The notes under the pieces are model-generated. The model had not been told where the DNA came from. It searched no databases and worked only from the letters and a program-made list of their open reading frames with translations. From Atopobiaceae bacterium (lineage in GTDB: Bacteria; Actinomycetota; Coriobacteriia; Coriobacteriales; Atopobiaceae), in the NCBI GenBank assembly GCA_017533825.1, contig JAFWIE010000045.1, forward strand, positions 1-32,226: a stretch of DNA of 32,226 bases. Direction: 5' to 3'. Positions within the stretch are counted from its first letter, which is position 1. The number at the start of each line of letters is the position of its first letter. A program made the position numbers and the translations under genes. Below are positions 16,613 through 24,017 of the stretch, piece after piece.

Positions 16613-17506
16613 ATGGAGCTACGACAGATTCACTACCTGTGCGCCGTCGTGGAGACCGGCTCATTCACGCGTGCCGCAGAGCGCTGTCTCGTAAGCCAAT
16701 CAGCCATTTCGCAGCAGGTCAAGGCACTCGAGGGCGAGCTTGGCTTCGAGCTTCTGCGTCGTCATGGCCGCAGCTTTGACGTCACGCCGGCAGGTGAGCT
16801 CTTCGCGCGCAAGGCGTCCGCACTCCTCTCGCAACTGGAAGACCTTCGCTTCGAGGCAGAGGGCGTAGCCAATGGCTGGGCAACCACGCTCTCGGTGGGC
16901 TATCTCAATCGCTACGAGGGCTGGGAGGTACCGGCAGCCGTCACCGCCTTCGCCTCACGCCATCCGCACATCCCTGTGCATGCCACGGCAGGAAGCCACG
17001 AGACGCTCTACCAGCTCATCATGCATCGCGACGTTGACGTGCTGTTCTCGGACCGTCGGCGTGCACTGTCGGACACCTTCGTCAACCAGCATCTCTTTGA
17101 CGGCTGGCAGTACGTTGAGGTGTCCGAGGCTTCGCCTGTCGCTTGGGCGGCCGAGCTTACCGTAGCAGAGCTCGCAAACCTCCCCTGCATCCTCATCGCC
17201 GCCGAGGACCAGGAAGACACCGAGCGCGCATACTACCGCGACGTGCTGGGCTTCCGCTCCGACTTCCTCTTTGCCCGCTCGCGCGAGGAGGGCCGCATGA
17301 TGGTCGCTGGCAACAGGGGATTCATGCCCTTGGAGACACGCGAGCAGACGAGCCGCACGGGTTCGGCCATTCGTCGCATCCCTCTGGTGGGTCAGAACGG
17401 CCAGCTCAAGAGTGAGTACTACTGCTACTGGCCAAAGGACCGCACCAACAATCTCATCGAGGAGTTCGCGAGCATTCTGACGGGCATGTTCGAGACGGCC
17501 AAATAG
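16613..17506 (+). CDS. LysR-family transcriptional regulator
   Basis: Predicted 297 residues. The winged helix-turn-helix covers residues 1-60: MELRQIHYLCAVVETGSF, then AAERCLVSQSAISQQVKALE, the canonical LysR recognition helix region. A substrate-binding domain of type 2 periplasmic fold follows from about residue 90 (TTLSVGYLNRYEG). LysR proteins usually activate neighbouring redox or catabolic genes on binding a small co-inducer. This one is convergent with the cupin/hydrolase genes to its right and is the most likely local regulator of that cluster together with the TetR at 22724. Its target sites are unproven. Confidence 0.93.
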   Translation: MELRQIHYLCAVVETGSFTRAAERCLVSQSAISQQVKALEGELGFELLRRHGRSFDVTPAGELFARKASALLSQLEDLRFEAEGVANGWATTLSVGYLNRYEGWEVPAAVTAFASRHPHIPVHATAGSHETLYQLIMHRDVDVLFSDRRRALSDTFVNQHLFDGWQYVEVSEASPVAWAAELTVAELANLPCILIAAEDQEDTERAYYRDVLGFRSDFLFARSREEGRMMVAGNRGFMPLETREQTSRTGSAIRRIPLVGQNGQLKSEYYCYWPKDRTNNLIEEFASILTGMFETAK

Positions 17507-17577
17507 AAAGGCGCCTCCCCTCTCGGAGAGACACTTCTCCAGATCGTATGCCGGCGCCGCCTGCCGTGCCCCACAGC

Positions 17578-18588
17578 CTAAATTCGGGCTTGATAGAACG
17601 CGGCCAACTTGGCCAGCGCGTCGGCCGTCGCATCGGGCTTCCAATAGAGGTCCACGTGCGTGGCGTCCGCGACCACGTGCAACTCCTTGTCCTCGGTGCC
17701 AGTCGCCGCCGCGAAGGCGCTCTCCGACATGTAGGCCGTGTCGGCCTTCTCCCCTACCACCATGAGCAGCGGCTGGTCGATGAGGTACATGAAATCATCT
17801 GGATCCCAGGCAAAGAGGTCCATGAGGTCGCGCTGGGCAAAGCGAGAGTGCGAGTGCGGATGGGCGTGGGTTTCCACGTAGTACTCGTACCCCTCGCGGT
17901 ACATGTCGAAGGGCAAGTTGTGGCCAACCTCGGGGTCCATGGCGGACATGTCGGCGCTGTAGACGAGCTCGCCCGACTGTGCCTCACGCGCACGTAGGTC
18001 TGCCACGTCATGCAGGCGCTTGAGGACGCTGTCCGCCTGCACCTTCTGGAAGCCCTCGCGCCGCACCGACCCGGTGTTGAACATGGACACGACGGCCACC
18101 GCCTTGAAGCGCTTGTCCATCTGAGCCGCACTGAGCGCGTATCCGCCGCCGCCGCAGATGCCCAACACGGCAAGGCGTGAGGCGTCCACGCCCGGGAACG
18201 TGGACAGGATGTCGGCAGCGAGACGGTAGTCCTCGACGCGCAGGTACGGGATGTCGCGATTACGCGGCTCGCCACCGCTCTCGCCCGTGGTCACGGCATC
18301 GAACGCGATGGTCACGAAGCCCTCAGCGGCTAGGTGCTGCGCATACAGGCCAGCAGCCTGCTCCTTCACCGCACCGTTGGGATGGCCCACCACGATGCCC
18401 GCATACGAGCCAACCTCGCTATAGCCCGCCGGAGTGTAGACGTTGGCCGCCACAGTGACACCACTGGCGTCGTAAGAGATGGGGTGCACATGTACTGCAT
18501 CCTCGACATTGGCCGTCAGCGCGCCGCCGTACACAAAACCGAAGGGGTTGCCCTGATAGGGCTGGGGCGTTCTCGGCTGGTAGGTCAT
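17578..18588 (-). CDS. Alpha/beta hydrolase with a Cys nucleophile (dienelactone-hydrolase-like, YcjY type)
   Basis: Predicted 336 residues. The nucleophile elbow is GICGGGG (Cys145) in place of the usual G-x-S-x-G, as in dienelactone-hydrolase relatives. The acid is likely in VVGEKAD and the His in VADATHVDLYWK near the C-terminus. An N-terminal FGFVYGGALTANVEDAVHVH segment is typical of YcjY/XynD-type hydrolases. Substrate unknown; hydrolysis of a lactone, ester or thioester in the cytoplasm is plausible. GGGAG precedes the ATG. It lies 54 bases downstream of the cupin gene on the same strand, so the two are probably co-transcribed. Confidence 0.85.
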   Translation of the reverse strand: MTYQPRTPQPYQGNPFGFVYGGALTANVEDAVHVHPISYDASGVTVAANVYTPAGYSEVGSYAGIVVGHPNGAVKEQAAGLYAQHLAAEGFVTIAFDAVTTGESGGEPRNRDIPYLRVEDYRLAADILSTFPGVDASRLAVLGICGGGGYALSAAQMDKRFKAVAVVSMFNTGSVRREGFQKVQADSVLKRLHDVADLRAREAQSGELVYSADMSAMDPEVGHNLPFDMYREGYEYYVETHAHPHSHSRFAQRDLMDLFAWDPDDFMYLIDQPLLMVVGEKADTAYMSESAFAAATGTEDKELHVVADATHVDLYWKPDATADALAKLAAFYQARI

Positions 18589-18642
18589 GGTCTACTCCCT
18601 AGTTCTCGAATTCTTATCTGATGACGCACCGATGACGGCCGT

Positions 18643-19056
18643 CTACTCAAGCCCGTCGTAGATCTCGGCCGGCACGGGCTCGCACCACTCGGCGTGGAAG
18701 CCCTCATGTGCCTTGCTGTAGACCACGATGTGGCTAAACCAGCTGTCCTTTGCCGCGCCGTGCCAGTGGCGCACCTCCACGGGAATGGCGATGGCATCGC
18801 CGGGTTTCATTTCGATGGCGTCTTTGCCCTCCTCCTGGTACCAGCCGCGGCCACCGGTGCAGATGATGGTCTGTTCGGAGCCATGGTGGATGTGGTAGTC
18901 ATTGATGCAACCCGGCGCGAAGGTGACCATCTGGGTCTGCACGTCGTTGCCCGTCACCAGCGGCACCAGCCACACGTCACCCGTGAAATGCGGGTTGTCC
19001 AGCTTGGGACCGATGGGCATGGGTAGGGTCGCCTGGTACTCATCAAATGTCATCAT
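18643..19056 (-). CDS. Cupin-domain protein (carboxymuconolactone-decarboxylase-associated type)
   Basis: Start ATG 19056 after GAGAGGA gives 137 residues; the longer upstream reading looks non-coding. It is a single cupin barrel with motif 1 CINDYHIHHGSEQTIICTGG (metal His/His/Glu-like ligands) and motif 2 PGDAIAIPVEVRHWHGA with the third His. Such small cupins occur beside aldo/keto reductases, hydrolases and flavodoxins in quinone or aromatic metabolism, which matches this neighbourhood. Its catalytic role is unknown. Confidence 0.88.
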   Translation of the reverse strand: MMTFDEYQATLPMPIGPKLDNPHFTGDVWLVPLVTGNDVQTQMVTFAPGCINDYHIHHGSEQTIICTGGRGWYQEEGKDAIEMKPGDAIAIPVEVRHWHGAAKDSWFSHIVVYSKAHEGFHAEWCEPVPAEIYDGLE

Positions 19057-19217
19057 GGTTGCGTCCTCTCTTGTTGGAGAATTGCTTTGAGTTATGGTAC
19101 TACCAGAGTCTCGCTTCTGACGTTGCAACTGAAGAAGCCGAGCATGCGTCTGATGCAAGGTGAGACGGCTATGCACCCCGAATCCATTCTATCCCGCGCA
19201 CAGCCCTGCCTACTACC

Positions 19218-20069
19218 CTAGCGCCGGTTCCGACGGCCCTCGTAGGCCCCGCTCTTCATGGCGGCGATGGTGCCGCCGTCGATGAGCAGGTCGGTGCCCG
19301 TCACAAACGGCGCGCTCAGCATGAACTCCGCGGCGGCAGCGATTTCGTCGGGGTTGGCAACGCGCTGGCAGGCACCGGCATCGATCATGTGCTGGTAAGT
19401 GTTGCCCGGAGCGTTGAACTTGTCATAGGCAACTGGCGTCATAACGATGCCCGGGGAGATGGTATTCACGCGAGCGTGGCTGGCGGCCCACGTGGTCGCG
19501 GCGGCGGTACGCACGCGCAGATGGTTGGCACGCTTGGCCACAATGTAGGCCTTGCCAGAGCCCGTCACCACATCCGGCTGGAGCATTGGCAGGTCGCGCA
19601 GCTCGTCGGTGGGCGTGTTGGCCAAGATGTTCTCCTCGTCCTCGGTGAAATGGCCCATCCAACCGGCCTGGCTGCTCACCACGAGGCCCGCGCCGCCGCG
19701 CGCCATCACGGGACCAAAGGCATCGAGGGCATAGCTCGTACCAATGAGGTCGAGGTCGATGATGAACTGCGGCGTCGCCTGGCTGGGGCTCGCGCCGGCG
19801 GTGTCGATGAACCACATGACGTCGCCGAGCTCGGCAGCCTTGGCCGCAAAGGCGTAGACCTGTTCCTTGTCGAGGGCGTTCACAACCATGGTCTCGACGT
19901 CGTAGCCGCTGAAGCGCATGGCCTCGGCCGCGCGCGCGAGGTTCTTCTCGCTGACGTCGCCGAGCAGGACCTTCGCACCAGCTGCGACGCGACGGACGAT
20001 GGCCATGGCCATCGCACCCGCACCGAGCACCACCGCTACCGGCTTGTTCTCGTTGAAGTCCGGAATCAT
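19218..20069 (-). CDS. SDR-family oxidoreductase
   Basis: Predicted 283 residues, short-chain dehydrogenase/reductase. The Rossmann glycine motif is GAGAMAMAI (from residue 16), a variant of TGxxxGIG, followed by the cofactor-selecting GDVS. The active site has Ser132/Ser133, Tyr175 and Lys179 (Y-I-V-A-K). VNTISPGIVMTPVAYDKF and a C-terminal VTGTDLLIDGGTIAAM complete the family pattern. The substrate is unknown. GGAAGGGGA precedes the ATG. The upstream gap contains motif copies shared with other genes of this cluster. Confidence 0.9.
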   Translation of the reverse strand: MIPDFNENKPVAVVLGAGAMAMAIVRRVAAGAKVLLGDVSEKNLARAAEAMRFSGYDVETMVVNALDKEQVYAFAAKAAELGDVMWFIDTAGASPSQATPQFIIDLDLIGTSYALDAFGPVMARGGAGLVVSSQAGWMGHFTEDEENILANTPTDELRDLPMLQPDVVTGSGKAYIVAKRANHLRVRTAAATTWAASHARVNTISPGIVMTPVAYDKFNAPGNTYQHMIDAGACQRVANPDEIAAAAEFMLSAPFVTGTDLLIDGGTIAAMKSGAYEGRRNRR

Positions 20070-20103
20070 TGCAGTCCCCTTCCCGTGCTGTTACGCCACT
20101 CGC

Positions 20104-20122
20104 GTTGCCTATCGTTAGCATG
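20104..20122 (-). promoter_or_regulatory. GTTGCCTATC/GTTAGCATG motif upstream of the SDR gene
   Basis: GTTGCCTATC at 20104-20113 runs into TCGTTAGCATG at 20112-20122. Related copies lie at 20201-20210, 22604-22613 and 26833-26864, always in intergenic DNA. This fits a binding site for one regulator of the redox cluster; the protein is unknown. Confidence 0.45.
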
Positions 20123-20157
20123 AGTATCTGCTACTCAGAGCGTGGCAACAATGGTCA

Positions 20158-20199
20158 GAACGCGTCCCAAAGTGACTTATGCCACTTCAGGACGCGTTC
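20158..20199. promoter_or_regulatory. Large imperfect palindrome between the SDR and aldo/keto reductase genes
   Basis: GAACGCGTCC (20158-20167) and GGACGCGTTC (20190-20199) are perfect complements, with an inner AAGTG/CACTT pair. The centre contains AGTGACTTATGCCAC (20171-20185), which recurs exactly at 22672-22686 before the TetR gene. It could be a terminator of the reductase gene or a regulator site; no T-tract follows the stem. Confidence 0.5.
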
Positions 20200-20227
20200 C
20201 GTTGCTTATCTTTGTCAGATTACGACC

Positions 20228-21190
20228 TTAGCGCGTAAACCCGCGATGCCCGTAGACGGTGATGCCGTCGAGCGCGTTCTCAAGCTGCGCGAGCTCGTCC
20301 TTGGTGAGCTCCACCTCCGCCGCGCCGAGGTTCTCCAGAATGCGGCCCTTGTTCTTGGACCCCGGGATGGGCACCACGTTGTCCCACTTGGCAAGCATCC
20401 ATGCCATCGATAGCTGGGCAGGAGTGCAGTCCTTGACGGCAGCGAAGCCCTCCAGCATCTGCACCAGCGGACGGTTGGCAGCGAGGTTGCGCTCGGAGAG
20501 CTGCGGCACCCATGTGCGCACGTCGTCGACACGCTCAAACTGGGCGGTGCTCTTCACCTTGCCCGAGAGCAGACCGCTTGCCACGGGCGAGAAGGCCACC
20601 AGGCCAATGCGGTGCTCGGCGCAGTACGGAATGACCTCGTCCTCCACGTCGCGCTCCACCATGGAGTAGATGTTCTGTACGGCGGAGAGTGGCGTCACCG
20701 CCTGGGCACGAGCGATGACGTCCACATCAACCTGCGAGAGACCCCAACCGCCAATCAGGCCCTCGTCGATGAGGCGCCCCATGGCATCGGCCACCTCCTC
20801 AACAGGTGTCGACCCCATGCGATGCAGATAGTAGAGATCTACGAAGTCGGTCTGCAGGCGATCCATCGAGGCATCGAGGTGTTTGCGAATCCTCTTGTAC
20901 GTGCTACCGAAGCCGCCGTCGAGGAAGAGCTTCGTGGCGATAACCACGTCGTCGCGCACGTCAGCGAGGGCCTTGCCCACGATGCGCTCGTTGTGGCCGC
21001 GCTGCGAGCGCGCGAGATTGGGACCGTATACCTCGGCCGTATCAAAGAACATGCACCCAGCGTCGTACGCACCGCGAATCGCTTCGATGCTGTACTGCTC
21101 GCTGGGGATGGCGCCGTACCCATGGCTAAACGCCATGCAGCCCATACCCACCTCGGAGACCTCGATATCACGCAACATGCGAGTTTTCAT
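20228..21190 (-). CDS. Aldo/keto reductase
   Basis: Predicted 320 residues, AKR family (TIM barrel, NADPH). The tetrad is intact: Asp50 and Tyr55 in FFDTAEVYG, Lys87 in IATKLF, His123 in YYLHRMG. NADPH contacts appear near the C-terminus in VPIPGSKNKGRILENLGA. It belongs to the YhdN/AKR11-13-like group that reduces aldehydes, ketones or quinones. GGGAGA precedes the ATG. It lies 41 bases downstream of the flavodoxin lipoprotein gene and probably shares its transcript. Confidence 0.92.
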   Translation of the reverse strand: MKTRMLRDIEVSEVGMGCMAFSHGYGAIPSEQYSIEAIRGAYDAGCMFFDTAEVYGPNLARSQRGHNERIVGKALADVRDDVVIATKLFLDGGFGSTYKRIRKHLDASMDRLQTDFVDLYYLHRMGSTPVEEVADAMGRLIDEGLIGGWGLSQVDVDVIARAQAVTPLSAVQNIYSMVERDVEDEVIPYCAEHRIGLVAFSPVASGLLSGKVKSTAQFERVDDVRTWVPQLSERNLAANRPLVQMLEGFAAVKDCTPAQLSMAWMLAKWDNVVPIPGSKNKGRILENLGAAEVELTKDELAQLENALDGITVYGHRGFTR

Positions 21191-21231
21191 ACTCTTCTCC
21201 CTTCACGCAAATCGAACGCACAGTGCACACC

Positions 21232-21963
21232 TTATGCAAGCTCCAGCCCCTTTGTCCACGACGTTACCTCATCGCGTGCATCGTCCACGGATGTTCCCGC
21301 AACCGCATGTCCGTCAACAAAGCGCGCGTTGGGAATCGCTGCCTGCAGGTTAGAGGGCACTCTGCCCAGGCCGGAGCCCCCGTGTGTGGTAAAGGGCACA
21401 ATCGTCTTGCCCGATAGATCCACACCTTCCACAAACGTGCGTATAATCATGGGCTCATCCCCCCACCAGATGGGACAGCCGACAAATACCACGTCGTAGG
21501 AGGAGACATCGGGAAGAGGATTGGCAATGGCAGGGCGTGCGTCTTGCGTCTGCTCCTCCTTGGCTTGATCGCAGCACGCGTCGTAGGAATCGGGATAGGG
21601 CTGGATCGGCACGATTTCGTACTCGTCGGCACCGAGCGCCTCCGCGATGTAGCCCGACATCACCTTGGTATGACCAACTTCGATTCGCTCGATCCCATTC
21701 GCTCCGTAATTCTCGCCGGCGCGGGAATAGTACGCCACGAGGACTTTAACCTGCCCAACTTGCCACGAGCCATCCTTCACACCCTGCGCTGGATTGCTTC
21801 CTTCGGAGGATGAAGCCTGCGCGGAAGGTGCGCTCTCACCTGTGGATGCGTCATTACTCTCTCCGCGCGGATTCCCGCATGCGAAAAGCAACGAAGCCGC
21901 TGCCACCGAACCGGCCGCCAAAAGCATTCGGCGGCTCATGTTGATAGAGTTGATTGACTTCAA
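21232..21963 (-). CDS. Exported flavodoxin lipoprotein
   Basis: The likely start is TTG 21963, six bases after GAGGTG; ATG 21969 is in frame but touches the ribosome binding site. MSRRMLLAAGSVAAASLLFAC is a signal of Tat-like character ending in a lipobox, with Cys29 as the lipidated residue. A Ser/Glu-rich spacer follows. The flavodoxin domain starts at VKVLVAYYSRAGEN (FMN phosphate loop), and VGCPIWWGDEPM and PFTTHGGSGLG are the other FMN-contact loops. It would carry electrons outside the membrane, perhaps for the co-transcribed aldo/keto reductase or a quinone system; that link is inferred. Confidence 0.88.
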   Translation of the reverse strand: MKSINSINMSRRMLLAAGSVAAASLLFACGNPRGESNDASTGESAPSAQASSSEGSNPAQGVKDGSWQVGQVKVLVAYYSRAGENYGANGIERIEVGHTKVMSGYIAEALGADEYEIVPIQPYPDSYDACCDQAKEEQTQDARPAIANPLPDVSSYDVVFVGCPIWWGDEPMIIRTFVEGVDLSGKTIVPFTTHGGSGLGRVPSNLQAAIPNARFVDGHAVAGTSVDDARDEVTSWTKGLELA

Positions 21964-22173
21964 TACCATCACCTCGTTTATCCCGTTTTCCAATGCGAGC
22001 AATAGTCCGTATGCGCTGGGCCATCGCCAAACAACAAGGGCTCTAACCGCACCTTTAGCGTGCCATCTCGCATGCGATTGCTCAATGGACGGCCTCGCCA
22101 TGCGGGAGGCATATGCCACGCTTCGACTGTTTGGGTTGCATAAACCGAGTCGCAAGTCGAGTAGGCCGCCCTT

Positions 22174-22317
22174 TTATTTGGGAGTGCGTTCCTCGAGTAG
22201 ATTCTTCGCTGCGGCAACCTACGACAACTCGATGTCCTCTCCGGGATACACGACCATCGCGTTTACGTCATGTGGGGAGTTAAATCCCGCCTGCACGGGC
22301 ACAACGGTAACATAGTT
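22174..22317 (-). pseudogene. Unrecognised remnant with an in-frame stop
   Basis: In the gap between the flavodoxin and SnoaL genes (21964-22279), one minus-strand frame reads VTVVPVQAGFNSPHDVNAMV, then VYPGEDIELS, a TAG at 22219-22221, and VAAAKNLLEERTPK before TAA 22174. The coding character on both sides of the stop suggests a decayed gene tail. It overlaps the abrupt end of the SnoaL frame. The family is not recognised. The remaining gap to 21964 shows nothing I can support. Confidence 0.35.
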
Positions 22318-22564
22318 GCCCGTTGGCATGGTAGACGGCCTTTGCGGTGCTATTGACGCCCACGGTGTTCTCGAAGGCGGCCACGATGGCGTCGCGACCG
22401 GGTATCTCGTGCACCTCGCCCTCGGGCCCCATCTGGAACTCGAGCACGGCGTCCTCGGTAAAGAGGGGGCCTTGTCCCTGGGCGTTGCGATCGTCGGCGA
22501 GGTTGGAGAAGTCGTTTACGAGTTCCTGGATCTCTTGCTTGGCGATGAGCTCTTCGAGGGACAT
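22280..22564 (-). pseudogene. SnoaL/NTF2-like protein, C-terminally truncated
   Basis: ATG 22564 follows AGAAAGGAAG. The first 80 residues match the SnoaL-like (NTF2 fold) family: LIAKQEIQELVNDFSNLADD, then LFTEDAVLEFQMGPEG and IPGRDAIVAAFENT. Family members are about 130-150 residues; here the sense ends after VYHANGQ and the frame stops at 22280, giving 94 residues. The second half of the cone fold is missing, so it is probably non-functional. It is divergent from the TetR gene, with a 159-base regulatory gap. Confidence 0.7.
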
Positions 22565-22594
22565 GGCGGCTTCCTTTCTCTGTACTGCCCTTAT

Positions 22595-22708
22595 GCAACT
22601 TGAGTTGCTTATCCGTTGGCTTTAGTATTAGACAGAATAAAGTCCGGCTCAATGGGCAGCTTTGCAGCGAGAGTGACTTATGCCACCAATCCGTGCAAAT
22701 CGTTGCAC
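22595..22708. promoter_or_regulatory. Operator-like palindromes in the SnoaL/TetR divergent region
   Basis: Three sites are visible: GCAACTTGAGTTGC (22595-22608), the shared AGTGACTTATGCCAC (22672-22686), and GTGCAAATCGTTGCAC (22693-22708), whose centre lies about 23 bases before the TetR ATG. The last one fits autoregulation by TetR. Confidence 0.45.
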
Positions 22709-22723
22709 ATCTCTGGAGGAACC

Positions 22724-23284
22724 ATGCGCACCACACCCGCACACGACCTGCGTGTCACCAAGACGCTCGAGGCCATCGACACCACCTTCCGCGCCATGAT
22801 GCTCGAGAAGGGCTATGCCGGCATCACCGTAAAGGAGCTCTGCGAGCGAGCGCGCATAAACAAGAAGACCTTCTACCGCTACTACGAGACGCTCGACGAC
22901 CTGATGGCCGAGGTCATGGCGACCTATGCGGCAGTATGGCGCAAGCGCACGGGTCACCTGCGCATGCCGGAGGACATAGCGCAGATTACACGCGAGTTCT
23001 TCCTCTTTGGCGCGGAGCAGGACGCGCTCTACGACGCCATCACCTGCGATCCCGCATGGAACGCCGTGCAACGGAGCCTGCAAGACGACGCCTCGGGCGA
23101 GCACGTGGAAAACGTGCCGAAAGGCTACACGCCCGAGCGCTGGCACCAGGTGTACGCGTGGCAATCTGGAGCGGTGCTCAACATGTATCGGGCGTGGGTG
23201 GCGGACGGCAAGGTCGTCTCCGTGGAGGAGCTCATCGAACTCGCTGTTGGGCTTATCTGCCACGGTATCGACTCGCTTGCATAA
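22724..23284 (+). CDS. TetR-family transcriptional regulator
   Basis: ATG 22724 after GGAGGA gives 186 residues; the longer upstream reading is non-coding and covers the operators. The N-terminal TetR helix-turn-helix is clear: FRAMMLEKGYAGITVKELCE, then RARINKKTFYRYYETLDDL at residues 25-65. The C-terminal ligand/dimer domain is of the TetR_C type seen in small Firmicutes/Actinobacteria regulators. It probably represses the divergent SnoaL gene and itself, and perhaps the wider redox cluster. Confidence 0.92.
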   Translation: MRTTPAHDLRVTKTLEAIDTTFRAMMLEKGYAGITVKELCERARINKKTFYRYYETLDDLMAEVMATYAAVWRKRTGHLRMPEDIAQITREFFLFGAEQDALYDAITCDPAWNAVQRSLQDDASGEHVENVPKGYTPERWHQVYAWQSGAVLNMYRAWVADGKVVSVEELIELAVGLICHGIDSLA

Positions 23285-23291
23285 GAGCGCT

Positions 23292-23346
23292 GCCAGCCTG
23301 CCCCACGTACAATAGGGCGGGCTGGCGAGGAAAGGCTCGCTTTTTT
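23292..23346 (+). terminator. Double-hairpin terminator after the TetR gene
   Basis: GCCAGCCTGCCC (23292-23303) pairs with GGGCGGGCTGGC (23315-23326). A second stem, GCGAG/CTCGC (23325-23329, 23336-23340), is followed directly by six T residues. Orientation fits the TetR gene. Confidence 0.85.
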
Positions 23347-23412
23347 GCGCGTCCCTACGTTGACGGCGTAGCTGTAGCCGATGTCGTCGGCACGGATAAG
23401 CAACTGCTTTAT
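23344..23412 (-). pseudogene. 5' fragment of a YdjC/ChbG-type carbohydrate deacetylase
   Basis: The minus strand reads AAAGGAG, six bases, then ATA AAG CAG, and continues KQLLIRADDIGYSYAVNVG. The metal-binding RADDIGYS motif and its distance from the ribosome binding site match the start of YdjC/ChbG proteins. The expected ATG is now ATA. Homology stops after about 22 residues at the TetR terminator, so this is a dead remnant. Confidence 0.55.
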
Positions 23413-23451
23413 GGGTTCTCCTTTACGGGTGGGTACGGGCACTGCGCTGCG

Positions 23452-24006
23452 TCAGCGGTCCTCGCGCTTCTCGAACACAATCTCGTCGCCGACGCGCTTG
23501 ACGCGGAAGCCGAACTCGCGCTGCTCGACGGCGGCGTAGTCGTGACCAGACACGGTAGGCCAGCACGCGCCAATCCACAGTTCGTCAGTCGCGGAGGTGT
23601 TCACGCAGCGGTGCGCGTGGTGCCCGTCGATGTGGTGGAGCGACCCCTCACACATGCGCTCGGCCCACGTTTTGCCGTCCTCGTCCATGAGCAACAGCAG
23701 CCCCTCTCCGCGCAGACAGAAGTAATACTCGGTGCAGTCGCGATTCTCATGAAAGTGGCCGCGCGTCATGTTGCACTCACCATTGGAGTCCACGGGCTTC
23801 ATAACGGTGAGGCCCCAGAGCAGGTTGCCCTGCCGCGCCGGCCCCTCGTCGTGCGTGTAGACCTCGTACACCACGGGATCGTCGTCGCGAGGGTCTTGGT
23901 AGAGGCTCGCAACATCCCGATAGTGCCTGACCGCCTTCGTCACGTTCTCGCCCTCAGGCACGCTGCTCGCGAGGTGGTGCATCACGCGCGGATCGATTAC
24001 CTTCAT
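23452..24006 (-). CDS. Cupin-type glucose-6-phosphate isomerase (1)
   Basis: Start ATG 24006 (after AAGGTC) gives 184 residues. It matches archaeal-type cupin phosphoglucose isomerases. Metal ligands His84, His86 and Glu93 lie in TRGHFHENRDCTEYYFCLRG, and His132 in GHHAHRC; the spacing is the same as in the characterised archaeal enzymes. PVVYEVYTH is the N-terminal substrate strand. Expected reaction: glucose-6-P to fructose-6-P using Fe, Mn or Zn. It is the last gene of a three-gene operon, 11 bases after a second member of the same family. The true substrate may be another sugar phosphate. Confidence 0.85.
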   Translation of the reverse strand: MKVIDPRVMHHLASSVPEGENVTKAVRHYRDVASLYQDPRDDDPVVYEVYTHDEGPARQGNLLWGLTVMKPVDSNGECNMTRGHFHENRDCTEYYFCLRGEGLLLLMDEDGKTWAERMCEGSLHHIDGHHAHRCVNTSATDELWIGACWPTVSGHDYAAVEQREFGFRVKRVGDEIVFEKREDR

Positions 24007-24017
24007 CTTGGACCTTC

